NCBI RefSeq assembly: GCF_020360975.1
Contig: NW_025408680.1
Location: 558,001 to 622,000, forward strand
Origin: Hirsutella rhossiliensis
Taxonomy: Eukaryota > Ascomycota > Sordariomycetes > Hypocreales > Ophiocordycipitaceae
Reading direction: 5' to 3'
Length of the DNA: 64,000 nucleotides
Shown: one piece after another, positions 22,281-33,069 of the stretch
Layout: each line of letters opens with the position of its first letter
Numbering within the stretch: position 1 is the first letter of the stretch
Notes under the pieces: generated by a model
Told to the model about the DNA's origin: nothing
Database searches by the model: none
Seen by the model: the letters and a program-made list of their open reading frames with translations, nothing else
Made by a program: the position numbers and the translations under genes

Positions 22281-23449
22281 ATGCCGCCTCTCAAATATAC
22301 AAGGGATCCTTGACGGCTCAATTCACTTCTGGCTCTCTGATACGGGCCAACTGGCGAAAGGGACGAGTTATCTGAGACTACACACGCCTCTTCTACGCTC
22401 TAATCAGCTGCGTTGCAGCCCAAACCATCCTACTACGAATTGGAAGATGGCTTTTGCAATTACGAGTTGATAGACACTCTTTTATTTATGTAGTCCAACA
22501 TATCCTCAACCGCCGTTTACCCCGACTTATCCTCGTGTCCCACAGGGCCTTGTGCACGCGGTGGAGCATCTCCTGGCTAACAAACGACTTTTCCCCATCG
22601 TAACCGATGATTAACAACTTGCCTTGGCCCTCTGCCTTGGCCATGCTGCCGGGCACGTTGACGTCGCCGACAGGGAGCAGGCCACAACGCTGGCAGCTAA
22701 GTGTGACCTTTAGCCGCTACTCGTCGAACCCGCGCCCTCGTTCCAAGATAGCAACGACGACATCATTTTCCTGGCCAACGAAGGAATCGGCGGTGACGGC
22801 CTGGGGCATTTTGGCGAGTGCGGCGTGCTCTCCGCTGCCATCCTTTTGTGGCTCCAATCATCCTTCCGAGTTCCGACACACCGACATCGTGGCCGCCTTG
22901 CCCACACTCAGTGTCGCGCGCAAGGCCGATTTCCTCTCTCCATATTCCGGGACTTCAGCTTACCTCGGGCAATGAGGCCATGTGAGACGAACGCCTCGGG
23001 ATCTCCAAGGTAGCTACCCTTTTCGAAGGATGGTTGAAGCGGCCGCTCTTTCACGAAACCAGCTGGTTGAATGTACATCGAGAGCGTGGCGGACGCCCGA
23101 GACCGGCCTTTACAGTGCCATTGTATCGATAACTCGAAAAGGGACATCACAGATACAGATTCCGATATTCTAACGAGCATCTGACGCTGGCATCGGTATT
23201 GACATGGCTGGAGAAGAGAGCACTGGAATGTTCAGTCGACACCATGCGCCTGCTTGTGCCCTTGACTTGAAATATTGAGAGCATAGGTTAATGGCTCGAT
23301 GGCACAATATACGGCTGTCATGACCAAATTGCTTGAAAAAATGGTAATAGCTTGGTGCCAAGATCCACAAGTGTCATGACCAAAATCCGGATCCATCCAT
23401 AGACAGGCTTTTCGTGCGAGCTATAACATACATCACGTCATATAGTCCT
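22281..23449. other. relic zone, possible decayed minus-strand gene
   Basis: No intact gene. On the minus strand at about 22490-22800 a protein-like frame is interrupted by one stop (FVGQENDVVVAILERGRGFD before it, LLIIGYDGEKSFVSQEMLHR after it). At 22908-23180 another open piece ends in SYLGDPEAFVSHGLIARGK. They may be one degraded gene of unknown family. Confidence 0.3.
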
Positions 23450-25031
23450 TTACATCCACCCGATTTTTCTCCAGAGAAACGTGATTCCGCTCATAGCGGC
23501 CGTGGCCCCTGTGAATGCAATCAGGGGACCGTAGCCACTCCCGTAAGCCCCGAACGCCTTGCCCTGCCAGGGCATATCCTTGATGAGCACCTGACTTAAT
23601 GGACCTGATACCACGCTGCCAATCCCACGCCCTGTTGCTAATATTCCCAGTACCATGGTACAATCAAAGGTAGCTCCGCTGGACCCTCTGCCGCTCTTGC
23701 CAGGTTCAGAAGTAATCTGGCGCATGATTCCTGTCCAGGCCGAGGTGTAGGAGCCGGCGAACAGACCGTAGATGACGCAGAAGAAAAAGAGGACGGGCAG
23801 GCTGGTGGCGAGGCCCCAGAGCACAAGGGTGCCCAGTGCGGCGCCGATGGCCGAGATGAGGAGGCAGTTGGTGACGTGGAAGTGGTCGGTGAGGGAGCCC
23901 ATGGCGGCACAGCCAAAGACGGAGGCAACGTTGATGAGTAGGATGGTGAGCGCCGAGGCCAGAGGGCTAGCGCCGATTGTGCGGGCATACGTGGGGAGGT
24001 AGATGCTGGGGAGGAAGAAGCCCAGGGCCTGGCAGATGTTGGCGGCCTGATGCAGGAGGAAGGTTCGCCGGATGGCAAAACCCATCTTGAAGGGCTTGAT
24101 GTGCGCCGTGGCCGTGGGCGGCAGCCGGGGCTTGATGAAGTAGGCCAGGGGCATGGTGAGGATGAGCAGGGCGACGGCCCAGATGCGGAGGGTCGTGCGG
24201 AATCCGTAGCGGCCGAGGAAGTGCTCGAACAGCAGCGGGAGGGCGAACCCAGCCAAGCCCGTACCCGACCACATCACTCCATAGGCGAAGCCCTTGCGCT
24301 TGACGAACCATTCGTCCATGTACAGGATGCAGGGGCAGTAGGAGATGGAGCCGCCGATGGCGTAGAAGACGCCCTGGGTGATGATGAGATGGACCGGGGT
24401 CGTGGAGAAGGAGCTCGCGGCGAGGGAGATGCACATGATGAGCAAGCCGATGACGGGGGACCACCTGCTGAAGGCCGGGTAGAGACGCTGAATACCAATG
24501 ATGAGAGGGATATCTAGATACATTATTCCCTGTAAAGAGTGAGCCGGACGCAGTTCGAAGCAACTTTCTGAAGAGCCAAGCAAGAGGGCTGGGGTGATGC
24601 ATACCAAGGCGCAGGTTCCTATCAGGGGGACCTGGGAAGACTGAGTAAAGATCTCGTGGGAGGTGTAGTAGTCCTGGAACACGCCAAAGGCAAAGGGAAA
24701 GCCTGCGCGGCAAGCAACGCGAAGCCCGTCAGCAAACTCCAGTCCATCACCACCACATACCACAGCACCACCCTCTCTGCGAAACAAGACGCAACATACC
24801 CCAGGTCAAGGCCTCGACAAAGAAGCTGGCGGCCAGGAAGAACCACGCGTGCTTGCCGCAGTCGGCCGGCGCCAGCGAGAACTCGTGCCGCGCCGCCGCC
24901 GCCGCGCGCAGCCCCTGGCCCGGGTCATCGTCCTGCAACAGCGAGGGCGCCGAGGTGCCGGGGGCGGACACGTACGGCGTCGAGGCTGCCGCCGGCGACT
25001 CGCCGAGCTCGATGGAGTCTGGCCGCGCCAT
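23450..25031 (-). CDS. MFS transporter, monocarboxylate-porter-like, 469 aa
   Basis: Exons (minus strand): 24800-25031, 24605-24702, 23450-24529; 1410 nt. The N-terminus is cytosolic and acidic, then about twelve hydrophobic segments follow. The first, AWFFLAASFFVEALTWGFPF, is split by the 97-nt intron and rejoins cleanly. Motifs SPVIGLLIMC, GSISYCPCILYMDEWFVKRK and GVMWSGTGLAGFALPLLFE match the fungal MCT-like (SLC16) branch of the major facilitator superfamily. Substrate is unknown; related proteins move monocarboxylates, riboflavin or secondary metabolites across the plasma membrane. The second intron (24530-24604, 75 nt) contains no stop and is a multiple of three, so a retained form would add 25 residues between membrane segments. 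The neighbours are not obviously functionally linked. Confidence 0.88.
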
Positions 25032-26592
25032 CAGCAATGCTTCGCTTTTCGTGAGCGGGCTGCTATGTCTTGTATTGATGTCGTGGTCCTGGCCGTCGTC
25101 GAGTCGCGAAAGCTTATACCCGCTCCTGGACCAGTTTCCGCGCTCGGATAGAAAGAGCAATCGTCAAGGCGGCAGGATGAAGACAGGCCAGGAAGGGAAG
25201 AAAGCTTATTAGTTACATGTTTATCATTTATACTCCCATGTGAGCGCCGACTCGCCGTCTCCACCAGGGCGCCCCGTTGAGTTGTGGAACCGCGTGAGGA
25301 AAAAAGAAAACAGACTAGTCAGTCCCTCGAAGAACCGACGCTTTCCGTGGCCGTAGGCCCTGGTGAGGATAATTGTGGTGATAAAGAGGGTCCAGGTCAG
25401 TGGAAGGCCCGGCGTCTGGCCGGTGCCGGCGGCGGTGTCGGAGGCTCCACCGTGCTCTGTACCTGTACACGTTATCGCCAGGTCAAGTGCCGGGCGGCCC
25501 TGTAACTTATTAAATTACAGTATAGTAGTATGTTTCTTCTCTGCTTGTTCGTGAAAATGAGTCTATTGTGGGCAGCACACTCACCCTGACGACGTAATTC
25601 TGCCCAGCTCCTCTCGTTCTCTCCTCCCCTTCAACATCGGCTCCGGTCATCTTCCGTGTCCCATAATCTCGTCTGCTTGCTTTGTCAAGTGCCAGCCTCG
25701 GCCAAACCCTGGCACGCCTCATCTCCACTTGTCATCCATCGTCAATCGTCAAAAGGCGCGTTTGACACGCTGCCCCCTGACGCCCTATGCGGATCCACCA
25801 GACCGCACGCAAGACACAGCAACGCCCTTCACTCACCGCCCCTCTCCTTCACAGTCTACCTACATATCACCGCCTTGTTCGCTTCCGGGTTCTCCCAGGG
25901 TATGCACAAGCTCGAGTTACCCCTGAATGACACGAAGCAAAGCCGTCAACCAACACAAGCCGTCACTCCGGACTCCGGACGGCTGCGGCCGAGACGTCAC
26001 GCCGCATGAAGTGCCTTCATTTCAAAATGCGCTTCCAATATGTACAGGTAGTTGATGCAACAATAGCAACTGGATTGGTCCGCGCTGCACTCCCCTACGA
26101 GTAGACGGGCCATCGACTGCGTCTGATCCCTACTTCTTGTGACTCTGTTCCTTTTTCACACGCTGCGCCATGTTTTCCGCTTTTTCTCCTCCTGCTTCTC
26201 GAGAAGCATCATGGTCACGACGGCCGATCGGTGCGCCCCTTCCCGGGCTTTCCGGGGAGACAAGAACAAAAAGGGACAATGAAAGAATCGAACCAAGGGT
26301 GATGCGTTTGGCAAAGGAAGGGATGGGAGGCAGCCGAAGTTGTGACGGGGTGGCCTGAAACAGAAAGACGCAAGAGAACATCGGAAAACAGGAGAACGAA
26401 TCCTTGAGGCTCTTTGCCGCAAGAGCATAGACGCCTCCGAAGCCAAGGGCGTGATCCCTTGCATCCATTCATACCGCGTCATCATTAATTTGTGTCCCGT
26501 CCGTCCGCCAACGCCGGGCGGACACGCATTGGTCGTGCCACTCCGTTTTCCATCATGCGCAAACCGTACCGGCGAAAGCATTTGGAGCCTCA
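25032..26592. other. spacer between MFS and SNX3 genes
   Basis: Presumed promoter of the MFS gene and 3' region of SNX3. Short ORFs on both strands lack motifs; no RNA gene seen. Confidence 0.4.
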
Positions 26593-27194
26593 TCACCAGA
26601 CATTGCGATCCCAGTTAGGGTCTGCATTTCGCTCGTCAGTCGCCTCGTCTCTTCCCGTCATGACGCGGGGACCTACCCTGCACAAATGCCGCGAGGACCT
26701 TGCTCCCCGTCTGGAGCAGCGGGTGTCCCACGACAATCTTGAGGAACTTCTCGAGGCCGGCACGCCTGTTCTCGATGACGTCGTCGCTGAAGCGGTTGGT
26801 AAAGACCTTGCCCGGCAGCGGCGGGATGGTGACGCGCGCGCTCTCGCGCTCGAGGATGTCGCGGAAGTACTCAAAGTCGGAGTAGCGTCGCCGCACGCTG
26901 CTCTGCCGCAGTTTGAAGGCGGGGATGTTGGTGCGGCAGAGGATCTCGTAGTCGGTGTACATGTGGCGCCCTATGCCGTGCGTTCGCGGGTTCCGGACCT
27001 GCCAAGGGCGCGGGAGCACGTCAGAAATGGCCCTCTACCGTTGTCGCCGTGCCTTATGCTCCGCGCCACGGTGTCGCGACCTCAAACAAGCTGGGCGAAT
27101 AGAGCGGCGTGCTCACCTCAATCTCGAGAAAGTTCTCGGGCGGCCCGTAGATCTCGTCGAAGCTCTGCTGGCGAGTATCGGGCATGGCCTGCAT
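26593..27194 (-). CDS. SNX3: sorting nexin-3 (Snx3/Grd19), 142 aa
   Basis: Exons (minus strand): 27117-27194, 26677-26998, 26593-26621; 429 nt. The first exon encodes [20 protein letters not shown], the conserved fungal start. The second holds the PX domain with [15 protein letters not shown] and [18 protein letters not shown], which bind phosphatidylinositol 3-phosphate. The last exon adds DPNWDRNVW. Length and sequence match the family closely. Snx3 recruits retromer to endosomes and returns cargo such as the iron transporter complex to the Golgi. The frame upstream of the chosen ATG has a stop and no other ATG. Introns of 118 and 55 nt have standard ends. Confidence 0.95.
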
Positions 27195-28330
27195 GATGGG
27201 CCGGTGGAGGTTGGGAGGGCTCTTGGGCGCGGCTCTGGGCGGCGATGCGGGCTCGTCGCCGGCGGCAGCCCGCCCCGTGTCCTGGTGGTCAGACAGCTTG
27301 GCGGTGGTGATGATTTATTCGGGGCGTTTCTCGAGCGCAGAGTCGTCGGCCGACAAGAGGGGGCCTCGATGGCAACGGCGGGCGGCGCAAAATGGCTGGC
27401 GGGGGGGCGCCAGGGTCCGATGGCCTGCCTGTGGGAGAGCTGCTGGCCGCGGCGGCGAGTGAGGGAGTGCTTGGACGGCGGCTGGGCGGGATGACGCGAC
27501 CGAGGATGGCAAAGTCGGCTCCTGGTGGCTGGTGGGCGGTGGGCGGCGGGCGGCGGGCGGTGGAGGAGGTTTTTGCGGGTTTGCGCATCGGCGAGTGGGG
27601 TTGGTTGAAGCCTCTTGTCCTCCAACCGGGCTACTCTTGACTGCGTCACGGCACAGAGGGCCATCAGATGAACGTGCTCGACAACGTACAGTCAAACGAA
27701 CCCACAACTCCCCATGTATCGTGGGCCGCGACTCTAGAGTGCGCCCTTTATATGGCTACGGCGCATCGCCGACAGCTACGACTCGATCCTGTTGTTCTCG
27801 TTTGCCCCATTTCTCGGTGAGGCGCGCCCTGATACCTCGCGTGCGCCTTGCTATTGTACATGTTTCAACCGCTACATCGTAAGGAGGCCGTCACCCAATC
27901 CCCACGTCTGCGCCAAGGTTGCCAGAATGACGAAAAGGGCCGTCCGAGGCGTGCGTCGTTGATGCCGTCGCTTACCACAGTTCCTGCCCAAATCGCCTCC
28001 TTGCGAATCCCGGCCTTCTCCCACCCTGATTTCGCACCTGTCCCTGGTTGCATCCCCGCGGGCCCGACACGTCAGGCATCGAGAAAAACAGACAAGGCGG
28101 CTGAGGCGTGCTGAGCGACATGAGTTTCCCGAAGCCAAAGAGGCAAGCCAAGTCTTCTCACCTTTCTGCTGCCCTGCCATCAAGCTTGCAGCACATGGGC
28201 ATGCACAATGCATGCTCCTCAAGGAAATAATCTCAAGACGATCCGGAAAGTCAAGACGGCGCGGGCCGGCCGATTTTCACCTCATCATCCCCTGCGACTG
28301 CCACTACCCAGGGCTACAAGCCGGCCCGCC
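27195..28330. other. spacer between SNX3 and SF3A1
   Basis: Promoter/5' UTR of SNX3 (GC-rich near 27200-27600) and 3' region of SF3A1. No further gene supported. Confidence 0.45.
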
Positions 28331-29995
28331 TTACTTCTTGTCTGAAAATTTCTGGTGGATCGCTCGAATTTGCTCTTCCACGTTGAAACTCTGCAAATGA
28401 TTCATGTGAGCCTGGCTCTTGCCTTCGGGGTTGCCGTCGAAGCTGTTCATGGCAGCCTTCTTCCGTCGCGCGAGCTCGTCCTCGCCAAGGGCCTGGCCGG
28501 TGACGGGGTCGAACACGTCGCTTCGCTGGCTCGCCAGGCGCTTCAGGTTGTTGGCCACGTCGGCGTGGGAAATATTGGAGTGCGCGTAGCGAGAATCCGC
28601 TTTGGCCTTCTGTTCCTTCCAGCTCGGGTCCAAAAGCTCGACTGAAGCGGGAAATGTTAGCTCATCTCTCTCACGACCCGTGAAACACGCATCGGAAGAT
28701 TTACTTCGCATGTGGGCATCTAGCTCATTCATGGGAATGTGCTGCTTGCAGTTGGGGCACAGTGCCATTTGCGCCCCCTGCCTGGACGCGGCTCGCTGCG
28801 CGGCCCGGGGCACGTAGTTCTCCCTGATCTTCATGGGAGCGGCGCCGCCTCTGGCTTCGGCCTGTGCCTGGTGCACGCGAGCCTGTGCGTCGGCTCTCTC
28901 CTGGATGCGGCGCGTCTCTTCCTCTTCTTGAACCACCCTCTCAGGCTGCTGAGGGTTCATAGGATACAGAGGCGGCGGCGGCGCCTGGCCGGGCTGATAG
29001 TAGGCCGGGGAAAGCGGTGCCGGTTGCTGGGTGGCGGAGCCAGGGCGGGGGGCCAGCAGATGCGAGGACTGCTGGGCGGCAGGCATGTCGAGGTCCTCGT
29101 TGGGCATGGCCTCCTCGATGCGGAAGTTGGGGTTGATGGAGGCCTTGTTTCTGTCCTCGAGAGAGGCATACTCCAGTTCCGACAGGCTGGTCGGGGGCGG
29201 CAGGTTGGCCGTCTCATCGGCGTCGGAAAAGGTGATGGTCTCGACGACGACAAAGTCGCCCCAGTCAATGCGCGAAAACTCAACCTTTTTCTGCTGCTCG
29301 TCCTCTTCCTTCTTCTGCTTCTCCGCCTCCTGGTACAGGGAGTACTGGGCGCGCTGTCTGGCTCGCTCGAGGAGCTGGTACGGGTTGTCGGCGTTGGCCG
29401 TGACGGCGGCAAGCATCTCGTCTCTCAGCTGCGAGGCGCCGTAGTATTTCAGGACCTTGGAGTACTGCTCCACCATGTGCTGGAAGAAGTTGTGAAAGGT
29501 GTGGTTGGGAATCAGAAACTGAAACTGGGGATTGCCCGTCTCGCGCTGGGCCAACTGGGTCATCCACTGGCGCCCAAACTGAGCAGTGTACTGCGCCGTC
29601 AGCTTAAGAGCGTCGAGGTCCTTTTGGTTGATACGCGGCATCTTGGCCGAGAACTCGAGCTCGGGGGGAGCGGGCGGCCCCTTTGGCTTCTCGGGCTTGG
29701 GAGCCTCGCCGGCTCGGCCAGCGGCAATGTCGGTGCCGCGGCCGGCCTTGATCTCGCTGAGACGCCATTGGTAGAATGGGTAGTAGGCGTCGGCAGGGCT
29801 GAGGAAGCTGAACTTTGGATTCTGGCTCTCCTTGTCACGGATGCGGTCCTCGAAGACGGCGCCGTTTCGCGCAACGTAGCCGGCCGTCTTCTCGAGCACG
29901 TTGCGAATGTCGCGCGGGGGCAAGACGACTCCGGCCGGCGGCTTGAGGTCGTCGAGAGTCGAGGGCGCGTCGCCGTTGGCCGCAGGGGCTGCCAT
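28331..29995 (-). CDS. splicing factor 3A subunit 1 (Prp21/SF3a120), 533 aa
   Basis: Exons (minus strand): 28705-29995 and 28331-28641; 1602 nt. Two SURP modules are visible: residues about 30-85 (TAGYVARNGAVFEDRIRD, FSFLSPADAYYPFYQWRL) and about 125-180 (LTAQYTAQFGRQWMTQLAQR, FQFLIPNHTFHNFFQHM). A charged coiled region and a CPNCKQHIPMNELDAHMR zinc-like motif follow, then the conserved VANNLKRLASQRSDVFDPVT block. Splicing the 63-nt intron (28642-28704, GCTAAC branch) restores HMRIELLDP; unspliced, it reads through without a stop. The C-terminal ubiquitin-like domain of animal SF3A1 is absent, as in other fungi. The protein is part of U2 snRNP and helps recognise the branch site. Confidence 0.95.
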   Translation of the reverse strand: MAAPAANGDAPSTLDDLKPPAGVVLPPRDIRNVLEKTAGYVARNGAVFEDRIRDKESQNPKFSFLSPADAYYPFYQWRLSEIKAGRGTDIAAGRAGEAPKPEKPKGPPAPPELEFSAKMPRINQKDLDALKLTAQYTAQFGRQWMTQLAQRETGNPQFQFLIPNHTFHNFFQHMVEQYSKVLKYYGASQLRDEMLAAVTANADNPYQLLERARQRAQYSLYQEAEKQKKEEDEQQKKVEFSRIDWGDFVVVETITFSDADETANLPPPTSLSELEYASLEDRNKASINPNFRIEEAMPNEDLDMPAAQQSSHLLAPRPGSATQQPAPLSPAYYQPGQAPPPPLYPMNPQQPERVVQEEEETRRIQERADAQARVHQAQAEARGGAAPMKIRENYVPRAAQRAASRQGAQMALCPNCKQHIPMNELDAHMRSKSSDACFTGRERDELTFPASVELLDPSWKEQKAKADSRYAHSNISHADVANNLKRLASQRSDVFDPVTGQALGEDELARRKKAAMNSFDGNPEGKSQAHMNHLQSFNVEEQIRAIHQKFSDKK

Positions 29996-31328
29996 CTTGA
30001 GGTGGCGGCGAGGTGGCGATGCCGAGAGAAAATGGGAGATGCGCGCACGAAGAAATGCACGACACAAGGCAAGCACGATGCCGAGAGCAGCTGCTGCTTG
30101 GCAGGTGTTTGATTGGCACCAGCTGCTCCGAATTTTGGCCGGGACCGGGCTTTGTTTGATCCGCCCGGCCACCTTCGCTCGGACCGCGATGCTCAATTCA
30201 CCACCAAACACGGGACAACGCTTCACCAGTCAATCATCGTCGCCAACACTCGTTGAGATTGCCCGCTGGAGTGCGGACCAAAGGCCCCAGCATCACGTGG
30301 GATCACAACCACAGGCGCGACGGAACACATGCCCCTCTGTCGTGATTGATGTCGCGATCCATGGCAAGCGAATAGCCGGTATGAAAATCCCTGGCCCATG
30401 GGCTGGAGGAGCTTTCTCTTCACCTACGGGGCCACCTCTTGGCTCAAGTTTCTGGACCTGGCAGTGTCTCCGAACCCAACTGGCCACTCCCACGATGCTC
30501 AGTCGCGGGCTGGGCGGGAAGCCTTGCCATGTGAATTCGGCATGACTGCAATCTCAATTTGCTCCACGAAACGAGTCATGCAGGACACGATAGTTACGGC
30601 CGGCGCCGGCTCTCCGCCCGGGAGCGAGTGGGACCACGCGCCTCGGTCTTCGGGTAGTCTCATTGTTACATCTTCATGGCCTCAGCCTCTGTATGAGCAC
30701 GTTCATCCACACTCGACTCTTCCTCCTGTTCATGGACTCTCGCCTCGGCCAAAGATCAATGATGCGACCCTGCACAGGCGCCTGTAGGCTCATCTGTATG
30801 GATAGCACCGCCTTGCACTCATCATCTTGCTCTTCATCCCAGTGGTTGCTGCAGCCCCTGCCTCGTCACCGGCGTTAGCCTCGCCCTGATCTTACAGCCT
30901 TCAGGCCACGGGGCGAGTTCAATCACAGCGTATTTTCTTACCTCAAGATGCCCATTTCTCACCTCAATCAAAACCCCGTTTGCCAAGCGGCCTATATAGC
31001 CGCCCTGGCCCATAGAGACGAATGCGGCAAATGTGCCGTGGGGCGGTTACGACGCCTCTAGCCGCGAGATTATCCCAGCCTTGTTATGACCCTGCTGCAA
31101 TATAATAAGCTTTGCTGCCATTTCGTTCCCTCATTCCACACACTCGCTTCTCTCTGGCTGCGGCCATCCACTCCTTTACTCTCCTGCTTGTTCAAAGCTC
31201 TTGCTCCATTCTGTTTCGATAGACCCCGAACTCGAGCGGTTGCGCTCCGTCACTCGCCCTTTTCTTTTCGATCCGTCTCTTTCACTAGCCTTCGAAGTCG
31301 CCGTCTCATCCGTCTGGACCCGGCAATC
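29996..31328. promoter_or_regulatory. divergent promoter region SF3A1 / glucanosyltransferase
   Basis: 1.3 kb between outward-pointing starts. A pyrimidine-rich stretch before 31329 resembles a fungal core promoter/5' UTR. No gene seen. Confidence 0.45.
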
Positions 31329-33069
31329 ATGACATTTGCGCGCCTTTTGCTGCCGCTTCTCGCCGTGGCGGGGAGCGTCGTGGGCGAGTTCCAGCCCATC
31401 GAGGTGAAGGCACGTCATCGCCGAGTCGTCTGTCCGCTACCACCGTCTGACTGAACGTGTCTTGTAGGGCTCAAAGTTTTTCTACAAAAACGGGACGCAG
31501 TTTTACATGAAAGGCGTTGCGTATCAGCAGGATATCGCAGCCGCCGGCGGTGCCAACGACAAGGACGGCGCCTACTCGGATCCTCTTGCCAACGAGAAGA
31601 ACTGCAAGCGAGATGTGCCTAATCTCAAGGAACTGGGAACCAACACTATCCGAGCCTATGCTATTGATCCATCCGCCGATCACTCGGTTTGCATGAAGTT
31701 GCTCGAAGACGCCGGCATCTACGTCGTCGCCGATCTCAGCGAGCCTCGTCTCTCGATTAACCGCGACAATCCCGAATGGAACGCCAAACTATTCACTCGA
31801 TACCAGAAAGTCGTAGACGAATTAGCTCAATACCCAAACGTCATTGGCTTCTTCGCGGGCAATGAAGTCAGCAACAACAAGAGCAATACCGGCGCTTCTG
31901 CGTACGTCAAGGCCGCCGTGCGAGATACCAAAAAGTATATCAAGGACAACAAGAACATTTCGCGCTGGCTTGGGGTTGGGTATGCCGCAAACGACGACGA
32001 CGAGATCCGTGATCAGATGGCCGACTACTTCAACTGTGGTGCCACCGAAGAGTCGATTGACTATTTTGGTTACAACATCTACTCGTGGTGCGGCGACAGT
32101 AGCATACAAACGTCCGGCTTCGACAAGCAGGCCAAGTTCTACGAAGACTACTCCGTGCCCGTCTTCTTTGCCGAGTACGGCTGCAACCAGGTTCCCGGGG
32201 GTGCTGCCGGTCGCAAGTTTACCGAAACCGAGGCTCTCTACTCGGACAGCATGACCCACGTCTTTAGTGGCGGCATCATTTACATGTACTTCCAAGAAGC
32301 GAACGATTTCGGTACGTCTCAAGCCTCGGTTAAGCGTCTGTCTCTTCTAGCTGCGCAAGCTTATAACTGATGTTTGTCGGCAGGTCTCGTCAAGGTCAGC
32401 CAAGGCGAACTGACGAAAATGAAAGACTTCGATGCCCTTAAGGAGCAGGCCACCAAGGCTGATCCCAAGCGCCTTCACATGAGCGACTACAAGCCTGCCG
32501 GAAAGCAAAGAGAGTGTCCCGCCGTCGACGACATCTGGCGGGCGAGCGACTCACTTCCTCCAACTCCTGACAAGGGCCTCTGCGACTGCATGGTCAAGTC
32601 GAGCACCTGCGTGCCCAAGTCCGACACGTCGCCCAAGAAGTTTGGCGACATCTTCGGCTACATTTGCGGGAGCGACAAGGCGCTCTGCGCGGGAATCAGC
32701 GCCGACCCCAGCACGGGCGTCTTTGGCGCCTACAACATGTGCGACGACAGCGCCAAGCTGGCCCATGTTCTCGATGCCTACCACACGAAGCAGAAGAAGA
32801 GCGCCGATTCCTGCGACTTTGACGGTGCGGCCACGACGCAGCAGGCTTCCACCGAAGCATCTTGCTCCCCGGCTCTGGCATCTGCCAGTGATCTCAATAA
32901 GCATGCGGCAACTGCCACCTCGCCTGCAGGCGGCAAGGCTTCAAGCTCGGATGATAGCGTTGCTGTTCACGGCGTCTCCATTACACGCGCCTTTTCTGTC
33001 GGTGATTTCGCCCTTGGCCTGTACATGATAGCTGCACTGGGCGCTGGTGCGGCCGCCATTGTACTTTAA
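31329..33069 (+). CDS. GPI-anchored beta-1,3-glucanosyltransferase (GH72 + CBM43), 536 aa
   Basis: Exons 31329-31409, 31468-32311, 32384-33069; 1611 nt. A signal peptide (LLLPLLAVAGSVVG) is followed by a GH72 domain with the two catalytic glutamates at E160 (FFAGNEVSNN) and E263 (VFFAEYGCN), the spacing of yeast Gas1. A Cys-rich CBM43/X8 module (about 350-450, GLCDCMVKSSTC, GDIFGYICG), a Ser-rich stretch and a hydrophobic GPI signal tail (FALGLYMIAALGAGAAAIVL) complete it. It remodels wall beta-1,3-glucan at the plasma membrane (Gas1/Gel4 class). The first intron is best read as GC-AG (AAG|GCACGT). The alternative GTGAAG donor six bases earlier would drop Val-Lys from the conserved IEVKGSKFF. 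Confidence 0.93.

Noticed and set aside
27113..27664. 183-codon minus-strand ORF over SNX3 exon 1
   Set aside because: Wrong frame; the exon reads as the conserved SNX3 start in a different frame.
28739..30112. 457-codon plus-strand ORF
   Set aside because: It lies antisense to SF3A1 in GC-rich sequence. The minus strand has clear SURP domains; the plus translation is Leu/Gly/Val-rich with no motif.
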